Shown one piece after another: positions 52,545 to 61,086 of a stretch of DNA of 64,000 bases. The DNA comes from UBA7359 sp041689615. Its GTDB lineage: Bacteria > Pseudomonadota > Gammaproteobacteria > Eutrophobiales > Eutrophobiaceae. The DNA is taken from assembly GCA_041689615.1 (NCBI GenBank), contig JBDNFW010000033.1:186001-250000 (forward strand), read 5' to 3'. Each line of letters opens with the position of its first letter. The stretch's first letter is position 1. The translations under genes and the position numbers were made by a program. The notes beneath the pieces are model-generated. The model had not been told where the DNA came from and did not search any database. It saw only the letters and a list, made by a program, of their open reading frames with translations.

Positions 52545-53480
52545 TTATTTGTTATTTAACTTCAAACTCTCTCTGGCGTTCTCAATATCTTTTTGTATTT
52601 GATCAACCAATTCTTCTTCCGAATTGAAATCACCTTCGCCGCGTAATTTTTCCAGCAATTCTACTTGTAAGTTGCGACCATACAAATCGTCATCAAAATC
52701 CAAAATATGAACCTCAAGAATAACATGTTCACCTTTGTATACTGGTCTTGAACCAACGTAAACAACCGCATCAAGTGGCGAATCACCAAGACCATACACA
52801 CGACTAGAAAAAATACCAACTACCGGAGATAAGTATCGGTGTAATTCTATATTAGCTGTTGCAAAACCAAGTTTGCGTCCACGTTTATCACCATGTACAA
52901 CACGACCACTTATCCTATAAGGTCGTCCAAGCAAACGAGTTGCCTTAATCATGTCACCATCAGCAAGTGCCTTGCGTATCAAAGTGCTACTAACTCGTTC
53001 GGAATCATACGTGAACGAATGCGTCATACTCACTTCAAATTTTTTTTCCTGCCCTGCATTAAGCAAATACTGATAATCGCCTTCCCTGTTTTTAGCAAAA
53101 CGGAAATCATCACCAATGATTAATTTCTTTACTGCTAATGCCTTTAGTAAGATTTCATCAACAAATTCGGCTGCTGATAAGTTTGCCATTGTCTCATCGA
53201 ATTTAAGACAAACAACACGGTCAACATCATATTCAGAAAACTGTTGTAGTTTTTCTCGTAAACGCGTTAATCGTGACGGCGCCTTATCAGGAGAAAAAAA
53301 TTCAATCGGTTGTGGTTCAAAAATAACAACGGTTGATAATAAACCCGCATTTTTTGCACTTTCTTTTAATTGTTCCAGTACAGCCTGATGTCCTAAATGA
53401 ACTCCATCAAAGTTTCCGATCGTCGCAACACAATCCTTCCGTTGACGCTGTAAATTAACTAATCCTCGAATAAATTGCAT
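52545..53480 (-). CDS. ribF: Bifunctional riboflavin kinase / FAD synthetase
   Basis: 311 residues. The N-terminal adenylyltransferase domain has GNFDGVHLGHQAVL (about 23-36) and the later SSTLIRKAL; the C-terminal kinase domain has GRPYRISGRVVHGDKRGRKL, GFATANI and YKGEHVILEVHILDF. The enzyme turns riboflavin into FMN and FAD. It lies between murJ and ileS with short spacers, so probably in one operon. Confidence 0.97.
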   Translation of the reverse strand: MQFIRGLVNLQRQRKDCVATIGNFDGVHLGHQAVLEQLKESAKNAGLLSTVVIFEPQPIEFFSPDKAPSRLTRLREKLQQFSEYDVDRVVCLKFDETMANLSAAEFVDEILLKALAVKKLIIGDDFRFAKNREGDYQYLLNAGQEKKFEVSMTHSFTYDSERVSSTLIRKALADGDMIKATRLLGRPYRISGRVVHGDKRGRKLGFATANIELHRYLSPVVGIFSSRVYGLGDSPLDAVVYVGSRPVYKGEHVILEVHILDFDDDLYGRNLQVELLEKLRGEGDFNSEEELVDQIQKDIENARESLKLNNK

Positions 53481-53509
53481 ATTTCATTCAAACCCGTGGA
53501 TTATACCGA

Positions 53510-55042
53510 TCAGCGCTGCGCTGTCATATGTTGCCAGCGAAGTCCTGTCAGCCAAAGCACAGAAAAATAACAAACAACACCAATGGTTATCCACAATAAC
53601 AACATCCCGACTCGTTGCATCGCACCCCATACAAACCATAGCTCAGGTACCGCAACAAAATTAAAAATCAAATATGCCATTGCTGTAACGGCCGCAAAAA
53701 TCTGTAACAAAAACTTAAACCATCCGGAAACAGGGATATAAACACCTTCTTTTCTTAATAAATAAAATAATAATATCGCCTGTAAACAAGCCGACAAAGA
53801 AGTTGCCAATGCCAGACCAGCGTGTTGAAACAAACCGATTAATAAAAAATTAAATCCGATATTCGCAACCATCGCAATGGCGCCCACTTTCACCGGTGTT
53901 TTCGTATCTTGTCTGGAAAAAAAACCGGTGGCAAAAATCTTAATCAATATAAATGCGGGCAAGCCAAGTGAATAGGCCAACAAGCTTTTGCCAGACATAA
54001 TGGTTGCATAAGATGTGAATTCATCATATTGAAATAAGGTCGTTAATAAAGGTACGGCTAACACAGCTAACCCTACTGCTGCAGGTGTCGCTATCAAAAA
54101 GACCCAACGCAATGCCCAATCCAGCGTACTGGAAAATTTTTCTGTCGCTTTCTTTGCATGCTCGCTGGATAAATTAGGTAACAAAACGGTAGCTAACGCA
54201 ATTCCAAAAATACCTAGCGGAAACTCAACCATACGATCGGAATAATACAGCCATGAAATACTGCCATCGACCAGAAAGGAAGCAAATATCGTATCGACTA
54301 ATAAATTAATCTGGACAATAGAAACGGCAAACAAGGTCGGCAACATTAATGTCAAAATACGATTTACACCTTGCTTGTCTTTATTCAAACCTGGCTTCGG
54401 AAATAGTTTCAACCGAAATAGAAAAGGAAATTGAAATAACAACTGCACAATCCCGGCAATCAGCACGCCCCAAGCCAATGCTGTAATTGGCACTTCCATC
54501 ATTGGTGCCAACCAGATAGCACAGCCAATCAAAGAAAGATTTAATAACACAGGGGTAAATGCCGGAACGGCAAAATGTTTGTATGTGTTCAAAATACTCG
54601 CAGCAAAAGCTGTTAAAGAAATAAACAAAATATAAGGGAATGTGATTCTCAACATGTCCGTTGCCATAACATGTTTAGCCTCATTAAAACCGGAAGCAAA
54701 AACCGTAATTAATATTGGCGCGGCAATAATACCGACCAGGGTTACTAAAAATAAGACCAGTCCCAAGGTCGCTGAAGTTTGGCCAACTAATGCTTTTACC
54801 GCAGCCTCATCTCGTTGTTCTTTATATTCGGCCAGAATAGGGACAAATGCTTGCGAAAACCCGCCTTCAGCAAACAAACGACGCAAGAAATTCGGGATTC
54901 GAAATGCCACGATGAACGCATCCACCTCTGCTCCCGCACCGAATAGACGAGCGATAACAATGTCGCGTATTAAGCCAAATACACGCGAGATAGTGGTCAT
55001 AGCCCCAACAGTGAGGGTCGACTTGAATAGCTTACGACTCAT
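53510..55042 (-). CDS. murJ: Lipid II flippase MurJ
   Basis: A 510-residue protein with about 14 membrane helices (MVF/MurJ family). It moves lipid II across the inner membrane for peptidoglycan synthesis. Conserved stretches are TISRVFGLIRDIVIARLFGA with the needed Arg residues, FRIPNFLRRLFAEGGFSQAF, and YYSDRMVEFPLGIFGIALAT. First gene of the run to ispH and divergent from rpsT. Confidence 0.97.
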   Translation of the reverse strand: MSRKLFKSTLTVGAMTTISRVFGLIRDIVIARLFGAGAEVDAFIVAFRIPNFLRRLFAEGGFSQAFVPILAEYKEQRDEAAVKALVGQTSATLGLVLFLVTLVGIIAAPILITVFASGFNEAKHVMATDMLRITFPYILFISLTAFAASILNTYKHFAVPAFTPVLLNLSLIGCAIWLAPMMEVPITALAWGVLIAGIVQLLFQFPFLFRLKLFPKPGLNKDKQGVNRILTLMLPTLFAVSIVQINLLVDTIFASFLVDGSISWLYYSDRMVEFPLGIFGIALATVLLPNLSSEHAKKATEKFSSTLDWALRWVFLIATPAAVGLAVLAVPLLTTLFQYDEFTSYATIMSGKSLLAYSLGLPAFILIKIFATGFFSRQDTKTPVKVGAIAMVANIGFNFLLIGLFQHAGLALATSLSACLQAILLFYLLRKEGVYIPVSGWFKFLLQIFAAVTAMAYLIFNFVAVPELWFVWGAMQRVGMLLLWITIGVVCYFSVLWLTGLRWQHMTAQR

Positions 55043-55139
55043 TACTCTGTTCTATAATCGATATTAATCGTCAAATATATCATCTATCTAGTTGTTTTTA
55101 CTTAAAATTATGTCAATTTTCGGTAGCATATCATATCAA

Positions 55140-55299
55140 GGTCAGCATATTACATGAGTTAGCAAGATGATTACGCCGGTTTGCGGTGATTTGAGCGTGC
55201 TCGCGACTGCAATCATAGCCCAGCTCAGGTAGAAGGAGCATGTGCGGTCAAATCGTCGCAAACCAAGTAAGTGCTTGATAACTCATATAATATCTGACC
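55140..55299. repeat. Long imperfect palindrome upstream of rpsT
   Basis: Outer arms 55140-55166 and 55274-55299 are reverse complements apart from a few bases (GGTCAGCATATTACATGAGT against GGTCAGATATTATATGAGTT). Inner arms 55178-55202 and 55236-55264 also pair (GGTTTGCGGTGATTTGAGCG against GGTTTGCGACGATTTGACCG). The transcript would fold into one long hairpin of about 160 bases. It carries no ORF of note and fills the 333-base murJ-rpsT space, where both promoters must also lie. Confidence 0.75.
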
Positions 55300-55375
55300 A
55301 TACTGAAACATTGACAAATTGCCCCAATATCCGCATGATACCGCGCCTTTAAAGAATGAATTCAGGAGTTTAAGA

Positions 55376-55636
55376 GTGGCAAATATTGCATCTGCAAAAA
55401 AACGAGCGCGTCAGTCTGAGAAATTACGTCTGCATAACGCGAGTCAACGTTCCATGCTTCGTACCCATATTAAGAAAGTAACCAGTGCTATCGAAGCGAA
55501 TGATAAAGAAGCAGCGCAAAATGCTTATAAAGTAGCGTCGCCTATTATTGATGCCATGGTCACCAAAGGGATTATTCATAAAAATAAAGCGGCTAGACAT
55601 AAATCACGCTTGAATAATCACGTAAGAGCACTTTAA
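55376..55636 (+). CDS. rpsT: 30S ribosomal protein S20
   Basis: 86 residues from a GTG start at 55376 (VANIASAKKRARQSEKLRLH), which has AGGAG at 55364-55368. This gives the family's standard length; the open frame extends further upstream but that part is not S20-like. RSMLRTHIKKV and KGIIHKNKAARHKSRLNNHV are conserved rRNA-binding stretches. Like E. coli rpsT, it uses a non-ATG start. Confidence 0.96.
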   Translation: MANIASAKKRARQSEKLRLHNASQRSMLRTHIKKVTSAIEANDKEAAQNAYKVASPIIDAMVTKGIIHKNKAARHKSRLNNHVRAL

Positions 55637-55660
55637 AAACTTACGAAACTTGATTTACTA

Positions 55661-55685
55661 AAACCGGCTCAATGCCGGTTTTTTT
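55661..55685 (+). terminator. Rho-independent terminator of rpsT
   Basis: AAACCGGC, loop TCAAT, GCCGGTTT and a run of T close behind the rpsT stop codon. Confidence 0.94.
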
Positions 55686-55830
55686 ACGTCCATGGATGGG
55701 ACCGTATGTCGCGAGAGGACACGACTGCATGGATGCAGGAGGTAGAGCGACACAGGAGTCAAAGCCGAGGAGTCCGAAGCGACGTCTCAAACCTATACTC
55801 AGAACTCAAAAATTCGCAAGAGCGGCGACG
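55686..55830. repeat. Isolated repeat module shared with the MITE-like elements
   Basis: The rpsT-proB space contains a 47-base segment (55726-55772) identical to 25693-25739 in copy B. It starts with the small hairpin CTGCATGGATGCAG and runs into AGGTAGAGCGACACAGG. Another short GTCC/GGAC hairpin with the GGATG core precedes it. The element ends of copies B and C are absent, so this is a free module and not a full MITE. Confidence 0.7.
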
Positions 55831-55833
55831 TCA

Positions 55834-56958
55834 TCAGATAAGAATTAAATTATCCCGATGCACTAACTCATCCTCATCAATATGACCAAGTAATTCCTGA
55901 ACTTGTTTAGTGGATTTACCAATGATCAATTTCGTTTGTACTGAATCGTAATTCGTTAAACCTCGCGCAATTTCTTTTCCTGATTGATCAACACATGAAA
56001 TGATTTCGCCACGTTTGAATTCTCCAGAAACTGATTTAATACCGACAGGTAATAAACTTTTTCCATTTTTTGTTAATGCCGTTACTGCGCCATCATCAAG
56101 TGTCACCGTTCCTCGTAGATAAGCCTGATTTGCTAACCATTGTTTACGCGCATTCACAGTGCCTTCTTTCGTTGTTAACAAAGTGCCTACTGTTTCACCA
56201 TCGGCAATTTTCAACAGAACTGACTCTTCACTACCTGAAGCAATCACCGTTTGCGTACCTGACTTCATTGCAACCACAGCGGCTTTTAATTTAGTTCGCA
56301 TTCCACCGCGGCCAAGACTGCCACCTTCGCCTGCATAACTTTCTAACGATTTATCACAAGCCTCAGCTTGTTCGATCAATTTTGCAGAACTGTCTATTCG
56401 AGGATCTGCATTATAAAGTCCTTTTTGATCGGTTAATAAAACCAGTAATTCCGCATCAATAAGATTCGCCACTAAAGCGGCAAGCGTATCATTATCACCA
56501 AAACGAATTTCGTCAGTCGCGACAGTATCGTTTTCGTTAACAACAGGAATCACTCCCAACTTAAGCAAGGTCTTTAAACTGGTGCGCGCATTAAGATAAC
56601 GCGCGCGATTCGCAACATCATCATGAGTTAATAAGATTTGTGCCGTATGTTTATCGTATTTTTGGAAACAGACTTCATATGCCTGAATTAATCCCATCTG
56701 CCCTACTGCCGCCGCAGCTTGTAACTCATGTATAACATTTGGTCGCTTCTTCCAACCAAGGCGTCTAACACCTTCAGCAACAGCACCTGATGACACAATA
56801 ACAATCTCAATACCGCGCTTATTAAGTTCCGCTATTTGACTAACCCAGTTATCAAGCAACTCATGCTTAAGACCACAGCCATTATCGGTAAGCAAGGCGC
56901 TACCAATTTTGACAACCCAACGGCGTGTATCTTTTAATTTTTCGCGTTCATTACTCAC
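55834..56958 (-). CDS. proB: Glutamate 5-kinase
   Basis: A 374-residue enzyme for the first step of proline synthesis. The amino-acid-kinase domain (1-260) shows WVVKIGSALLTD, VSSGAVAEGVRRLG, PVVNENDTVATDEIRFGDND, LLTDQKGLYNADPR and GGMRTKLKAA. A PUA domain (about 280-365) follows. The start overlaps the obgE end by 8 bases, the known obgE-proB coupling. Confidence 0.97.
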   Translation of the reverse strand: MSNEREKLKDTRRWVVKIGSALLTDNGCGLKHELLDNWVSQIAELNKRGIEIVIVSSGAVAEGVRRLGWKKRPNVIHELQAAAAVGQMGLIQAYEVCFQKYDKHTAQILLTHDDVANRARYLNARTSLKTLLKLGVIPVVNENDTVATDEIRFGDNDTLAALVANLIDAELLVLLTDQKGLYNADPRIDSSAKLIEQAEACDKSLESYAGEGGSLGRGGMRTKLKAAVVAMKSGTQTVIASGSEESVLLKIADGETVGTLLTTKEGTVNARKQWLANQAYLRGTVTLDDGAVTALTKNGKSLLPVGIKSVSGEFKRGEIISCVDQSGKEIARGLTNYDSVQTKLIIGKSTKQVQELLGHIDEDELVHRDNLILI

Positions 56959-57985
56959 TTTCTTTTTCCTGACCTAACCTGGTTTTCGAACTTATCCAGT
57001 CATACATCGCATAACACAATTCCTGACAACCTGAACGCGTTACAGCAGATATGATAAATATTTTAATTTCGTTACCCAATTTATTTATTAACTCATCTTT
57101 TAATTCATCCATTAATTCAGCAGGCAAAACATCTGATTTATTTAATACTAACCAACGTTCTTTTTTTGATAATGCTTCATCATAACGTATCAATTCTGTT
57201 TCAATCGTCTTGATGTCTTTTAAGACATCTTCCGGATCCTGACTTGCATCAACTATATGTAATAGCAAATTGGTACGCGTTAAATGTTTAAGAAACTCAA
57301 GCCCTAAACCCGCGCCATCTGCAGCACCTTCAATCACGCCAGGAATATCCGCAATAACAAAACTTTTTTCCGTATCTATTCTGACAACACCCAGGTTCGG
57401 ATAGAGAGTCGTAAATGGATAGTCTGCCACCTTTGGCGTTGCTGCAGAAACCGCTCGGATAAAACTCGATTTACCCGCACTCGGTATACCCAGTAAACCT
57501 ACATCTGCTAAAACCTGAAGTTCTAATCTCAGGTTACGTTCTTCTCCTGGTGTTCCCTTTGTTGTCTGTCGCGGCGCACGATTTACGCTACTTTTAAATC
57601 GAGCATTTCCCAAACCATGAAAACCACCTTGTGCAACTAACAATGTTGCTTCATCAGCCACCAAGTCGCCAATTAATTCATCCGTATCATCATCATAGAC
57701 AAGGGTGCCTGAAGGAACCTTCACATATAAATCATCGGATTTCTTCCCGATTCGATTTGTCCCCATTCCAGGCAGACCATTTTTTGCACGATATAAACGA
57801 TCATGACGAAAATCGACCAGGGTATTTAATCCTTCATCGACAATTAAATAAACACTGCCGCCATCGCCACCATCGCCACCATCAGGTCCGCCTTTAGGAA
57901 TGTTTTTTTCGCGACGGAAACTAAGGCAACCATCACCGCCTTTACCCGCCTCGACTCTGATCGTCGCTTCATCTACAAACTTCAT
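56951..57985 (-). CDS. obgE: GTPase Obg/CgtA
   Basis: 344 residues. The glycine-rich Obg fold (about 1-158) has KGGDGCLSFRREK and KGGPDGGDGGDGGSVYL. The GTPase domain has G1 GIPSAGKSSFI (a small change from the usual GFPNAGKS), G3 DIPGVIEGA and G4 LNKSD. Obg acts in large-subunit assembly and stress control. Together with rpmA and rplU upstream and proB downstream it keeps the standard order. Confidence 0.97.
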   Translation of the reverse strand: MKFVDEATIRVEAGKGGDGCLSFRREKNIPKGGPDGGDGGDGGSVYLIVDEGLNTLVDFRHDRLYRAKNGLPGMGTNRIGKKSDDLYVKVPSGTLVYDDDTDELIGDLVADEATLLVAQGGFHGLGNARFKSSVNRAPRQTTKGTPGEERNLRLELQVLADVGLLGIPSAGKSSFIRAVSAATPKVADYPFTTLYPNLGVVRIDTEKSFVIADIPGVIEGAADGAGLGLEFLKHLTRTNLLLHIVDASQDPEDVLKDIKTIETELIRYDEALSKKERWLVLNKSDVLPAELMDELKDELINKLGNEIKIFIISAVTRSGCQELCYAMYDWISSKTRLGQEKESE

Positions 57986-57996
57986 AATATACCTTC

Positions 57997-58102
57997 GCCT
58001 TTCTCTCCATAGCTTCGTTACTTACCTTTTACCCTCGGTCATGTATTAATACATACACTCCCTTTGGATAAAAGGTGCGTGCCTCGCTCTGAAGAGAAAG
58101 GC
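57997..58102. repeat. Long imperfect palindrome between rpmA and obgE
   Basis: Outer arms GCCTTTCTCT (57997-58006) and AGAGAAAGGC (58093-58102) pair exactly. Further in, CCTTTTACCC pairs with GGATAAAAGG with mismatches, and the centre is the palindrome GTATTAATAC. It forms a hairpin of about 106 bases. It is similar in kind to the one at 55140-55299, though the sequence is different. Confidence 0.7.
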
Positions 58103-58159
58103 TTGGTCTATTCAAGAATAAAATATTAACTAAATTTAAAACAATTCTACGCCACAAAT

Positions 58160-58187
58160 AAAAAAACCCCGCCATTGGCGGGGTTTT
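58160..58187 (-). terminator. Rho-independent terminator after rpmA
   Basis: On the minus strand ACCCCGCC, loop AAT, GGCGGGGT and then seven T follow the rpmA stop codon by about 20 bases. It would end rplU-rpmA transcripts or separate them from obgE. Confidence 0.93.
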
Positions 58188-58209
58188 CATGATAAATCTG
58201 AAATTTCAG

Positions 58210-58467
58210 TTATCCCGCAACGATGTCTACAAATGTACGCTTCTTCGGGCCACGTTGATTAAACTCAACTTTTCCTTCTGATGTAGCAAAAATCGTATGA
58301 TCGCGACCTAATCCGGTATTCAGTCCTGCATGATATTTTGTACCACGCTGACGAAGGATGATGTTACCGCCAGTAACCTGTTCACCACCAAATTTTTTCA
58401 CACCTAGACGTTTCGATTCTGAATCGCGTCCGTTTCGTGTACTACCACCTGCTTTCTTATGAGCCAT
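58210..58467 (-). CDS. rpmA: 50S ribosomal protein L27
   Basis: 85 residues. MAHKKAGGSTRNGRDSESKR, LGVKKFGGE, GNIILRQRGTKYHAG and GRDHTIFATSEGKVEF are the L27 hallmarks. L27's N-terminus reaches the peptidyl-transfer centre. It follows rplU by 18 bases. Confidence 0.98.
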   Translation of the reverse strand: MAHKKAGGSTRNGRDSESKRLGVKKFGGEQVTGGNIILRQRGTKYHAGLNTGLGRDHTIFATSEGKVEFNQRGPKKRTFVDIVAG

Positions 58468-58485
58468 TGCTTTTTACTCCAATTC

Positions 58486-58803
58486 TTATTTCGCTGCTGC
58501 GATATCGGTTATAGAGATTTCAGTATAAGCCTGACGATGTCCCATCTGCTTACGATGATGTTTACGACGACGAAATTTAATAATCTTCACCTTCGGCCCA
58601 CGACCATGACTTTCAACTGTAGCGGTTACTTTCGCGCCTTTGACAAGCGGTGTACCCACAGTGACATTTTCACCATCAACAAGCATCAATATGTCAGAGA
58701 TATCAACCTTCTTACCAGCCTCTGTATCGAGCTTTTCGACTTTGAGCTTATCGCCCTTTTCTACCTTATACTGCTTGCCACCAGTCTTAATTACCGCGTA
58801 CAT
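58486..58803 (-). CDS. rplU: 50S ribosomal protein L21
   Basis: 105 residues from the ATG at 58803 (MYAVIKTGGKQYKVEKGDKL), preceded by GGAG. The longer reading frame to 58947 is not L21-like and is not used. KIIKFRRRKHHRKQMGHRQA is the RNA-binding signature. First gene of the rplU-rpmA-obgE-proB group, divergent from ispB. Confidence 0.98.
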   Translation of the reverse strand: MYAVIKTGGKQYKVEKGDKLKVEKLDTEAGKKVDISDILMLVDGENVTVGTPLVKGAKVTATVESHGRGPKVKIIKFRRRKHHRKQMGHRQAYTEISITDIAAAK

Positions 58804-59025
58804 CTGAATTCTCCATACTGCGCACGATTGTGCACATTCAACAAAGGGGGCGATTCTAAGAAATTCAGCAGGTGGTGACAAGGTAAGAATGATAAAATTT
58901 GGAAATAAGCTTGAATTAACCTTGTCCGGGCAGTATTTTGCCCTCAAATTAATTTGATTTCAGTAACTTAAAGACTAAGCAACGACGTGAATCCAAACGA
59001 CTCAACCGCCAAAAAAACAGAAATT

Positions 59026-59994
59026 ATGGATATTGACCATATTCGCGAGCTCATTGTGGCAGATATGGACAAGGTAAACAGCTTGATTGAAGCAAGCCTG
59101 TACTCAGAAGTAGGTTTAATCGACCAACTTGGTCATTACATTATCAATAGCGGCGGTAAGCGTCTGCGCCCAGCTGTTGTATTGTTAAGCTCCCGTGTTT
59201 TTTCATATGAAGGCGAGCAACACATCAATCTGGCCGCCATTATCGAATTTATCCATACCGCCACCCTTTTGCACGATGATGTCGTCGATGCGTCCTTATT
59301 AAGACGTGGTCACGAAACAGCCAATCAACGCTGGGGTAATGAAGCCAGCGTTTTAGTCGGCGATTTTGTTTATTCCCGCGCTTTCCAGATGATGGTCAAT
59401 ACTGACTCCATGCGTGTCATGCAAATTTTGGCTGAAACAACCAATACAATCGCCGAAGGCGAAGTTCAACAATTAATCAATCGCCAGGATCCCGACACCA
59501 GTCAGGAAAATTATTTAAAAGTAATTCGTCATAAAACGGCAAAACTGTTTGAAGCCGCTGCTCAACTCGGTGCGATTATTGCCGATCGTTCTGATAAAGA
59601 AGTTGAGGCGATGGCTGCTTATGGAAGACATCTTGGTACGGCATTTCAATTAATTGATGATGTACTTGATTACAGTTCATCAGCAGAAGAACTCGGTAAA
59701 AATATCGGAGATGATTTAGCCGAAGGCAAACCGACACTACCGTTACTCTATGCCATGTGGAACGGAAACGAAGCAGAGGCAAAAATAATTCGCGATGCGA
59801 TAGAACATGGCGGCCTTGAACACATAGAACAAATCAAAGAAACAATTAATTCAACCGGTGCAATTGCCTATACCGCAGAAATTGCTAATGAAGAAGCAAA
59901 GCTGGCGATTAATGAATTAAAAGGATTACCTACATCGGAATATCTTGATGCACTTTATGCGTTGGCACGGTTTTCAGTAGACAGACAATTTTAA
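59026..59994 (+). CDS. ispB: Polyprenyl diphosphate synthase (octaprenyl type)
   Basis: About 322 residues from the ATG at 59026 (MDIDHIRELIVADMDKVNSL), which lines up with E. coli IspB; the GTG at 58987 would add 13 residues. The first aspartate-rich motif is LLHDDVVDASLLRRG and the second QLIDDVLDY. GGKRLRP binds the homoallylic diphosphate. The product is the side chain of ubiquinone; chain length was not determined. rplU-rpmA and ispB are divergent, as in E. coli. Confidence 0.95.
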   Translation: MDIDHIRELIVADMDKVNSLIEASLYSEVGLIDQLGHYIINSGGKRLRPAVVLLSSRVFSYEGEQHINLAAIIEFIHTATLLHDDVVDASLLRRGHETANQRWGNEASVLVGDFVYSRAFQMMVNTDSMRVMQILAETTNTIAEGEVQQLINRQDPDTSQENYLKVIRHKTAKLFEAAAQLGAIIADRSDKEVEAMAAYGRHLGTAFQLIDDVLDYSSSAEELGKNIGDDLAEGKPTLPLLYAMWNGNEAEAKIIRDAIEHGGLEHIEQIKETINSTGAIAYTAEIANEEAKLAINELKGLPTSEYLDALYALARFSVDRQF

Positions 59995-60029
59995 TTTAGA
60001 AATTGTAAGAACATATTTCAATCGGGGTT

Positions 60030-60095
60030 GCCTACATGGATGTAGGTAGTTCGAAAACGCATGGAGCATGTTTTCGAAAGCTCAGCTTGGTTTGA
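60030..60095. repeat. Two short hairpins between ispB and tRNA-Pro
   Basis: CCTACATGGATGTAGG, with the same GGATG core as the repeats at 20.5 and 55.7 kb, is followed by TTCGAAAACGCATGGAGCA, which pairs with TGTTTTCGAA. They lie about 40 to 100 bases after the ispB stop. No T-run follows directly. Transcript-end or repeat function is unknown. Confidence 0.5.
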
Positions 60096-60153
60096 TAATA
60101 ACAATGCATTCGTAATGCATTGTACAAAATTAGTTTAATAATGATTTCAGATT

Positions 60154-60230
60154 CGGGGTGTAGCTCAGCCTGGTAGAGCGCAACGTTCGGGACGTTGAGG
60201 TCGTAGGTTCAAATCCTGTCTCCCCGACCA
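60154..60230 (+). tRNA. tRNA-Pro (CGG)
   Basis: Acceptor CGGGGTG, D-arm TAGCTCAGCCTGGTAGAGC, anticodon arm CAACG-TTCGGGA-CGTTG with anticodon CGG, T-loop GGTTCAAATCC, acceptor 3' strand TCCCCG and encoded CCA. Confidence 0.95.
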
Positions 60231-60251
60231 TTATCATTTATCAGGTTAACC

Positions 60252-60953
60252 TTATGTATGGTAACCCCTTGCACGTTCAAAAAGATCGGTCACCCAATAA
60301 ACCTGTGCGCCTATCGCTGCAAATGGTAACAATATCCATGTCACGTTAAACAGCGCGAGACCTAATACAATTAAACAAAAGTCGGCACGACTTAGTTTAT
60401 GAAAAATATAGATCACCCAGTCCAATATATCTTCTGGTTTTTTGGGTTCGGTAGCGACTTCTTCACGTGATTTTGCCTCTTCGTCTTTTGCGTTCTTTGC
60501 ATGAAAACGTAAGTCTACAATGTAATCGATAAACGCGCCGGCTGTTGCTGCACAACCAAGCCAAAACCAGAAAGCCTGACCGGTTGCTTGTGTTGTACCA
60601 TAACCTAATGCCGCAAAAAAACTGGCATCAACCATCCAGTCAGACATGTCATCCAGCTTTGCACCGAACTCGGAAGACATTTTTTTTATGCGTGCAATTT
60701 CACCATCGCAATTATCAAAGGTGTAACTGCCTGTGAGTAACAGAGCTCCTATTATTCCCATGATTAGATTACCAAAGATAAAACAGGCTGCACCGATTAA
60801 ACCCATCGCCATTGAAATGCTGGTGACCTGATTTGGCGTTAATGAGGTGTTTAATAGTATCGGTGTTAAGCGATACGACATGTGACGCACTAAGGGAAAC
60901 AGTTGCGTCGGTTTGGTTATCTGGTCGGAATAGTCTTGAGTTTCTGCAGTCAT
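60252..60953 (-). CDS. CDP-alcohol phosphatidyltransferase family protein
   Basis: A 233-residue integral membrane enzyme with about six membrane segments. The catalytic motif is DNCDGEIARI (about 81-90), then GAKLDDMSD eight residues later, matching D-x2-DG-x2-AR-x8-G-x3-D-x3-D. Such enzymes move a phosphoalcohol from a CDP-alcohol to an acceptor alcohol in phospholipid or related synthesis. The substrate cannot be told. A charged cytoplasmic insert (about 150-170) is present. It is next to hopanoid genes but on the other strand, so a link with them is only inferred. Confidence 0.88.
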   Translation of the reverse strand: MTAETQDYSDQITKPTQLFPLVRHMSYRLTPILLNTSLTPNQVTSISMAMGLIGAACFIFGNLIMGIIGALLLTGSYTFDNCDGEIARIKKMSSEFGAKLDDMSDWMVDASFFAALGYGTTQATGQAFWFWLGCAATAGAFIDYIVDLRFHAKNAKDEEAKSREEVATEPKKPEDILDWVIYIFHKLSRADFCLIVLGLALFNVTWILLPFAAIGAQVYWVTDLFERARGYHT

Positions 60954-61086
60954 ATTGTGATGTGATATAAAATAAATTATTGAGTTTCTAAATTGTCTAG
61001 TATGTTACAAATTCACTTGGTATTCTAATGAACGACTGTAAATTAAAACCTAATTCACTACCTTCTCTTTTAAAAACTCAGATCAC

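Noticed and set aside
58804..58947. An N-terminal extension of L21 (48 extra codons)
   Set aside because: The extension is not L21-like; the ATG at 58803 has a ribosome binding site and gives the normal length.
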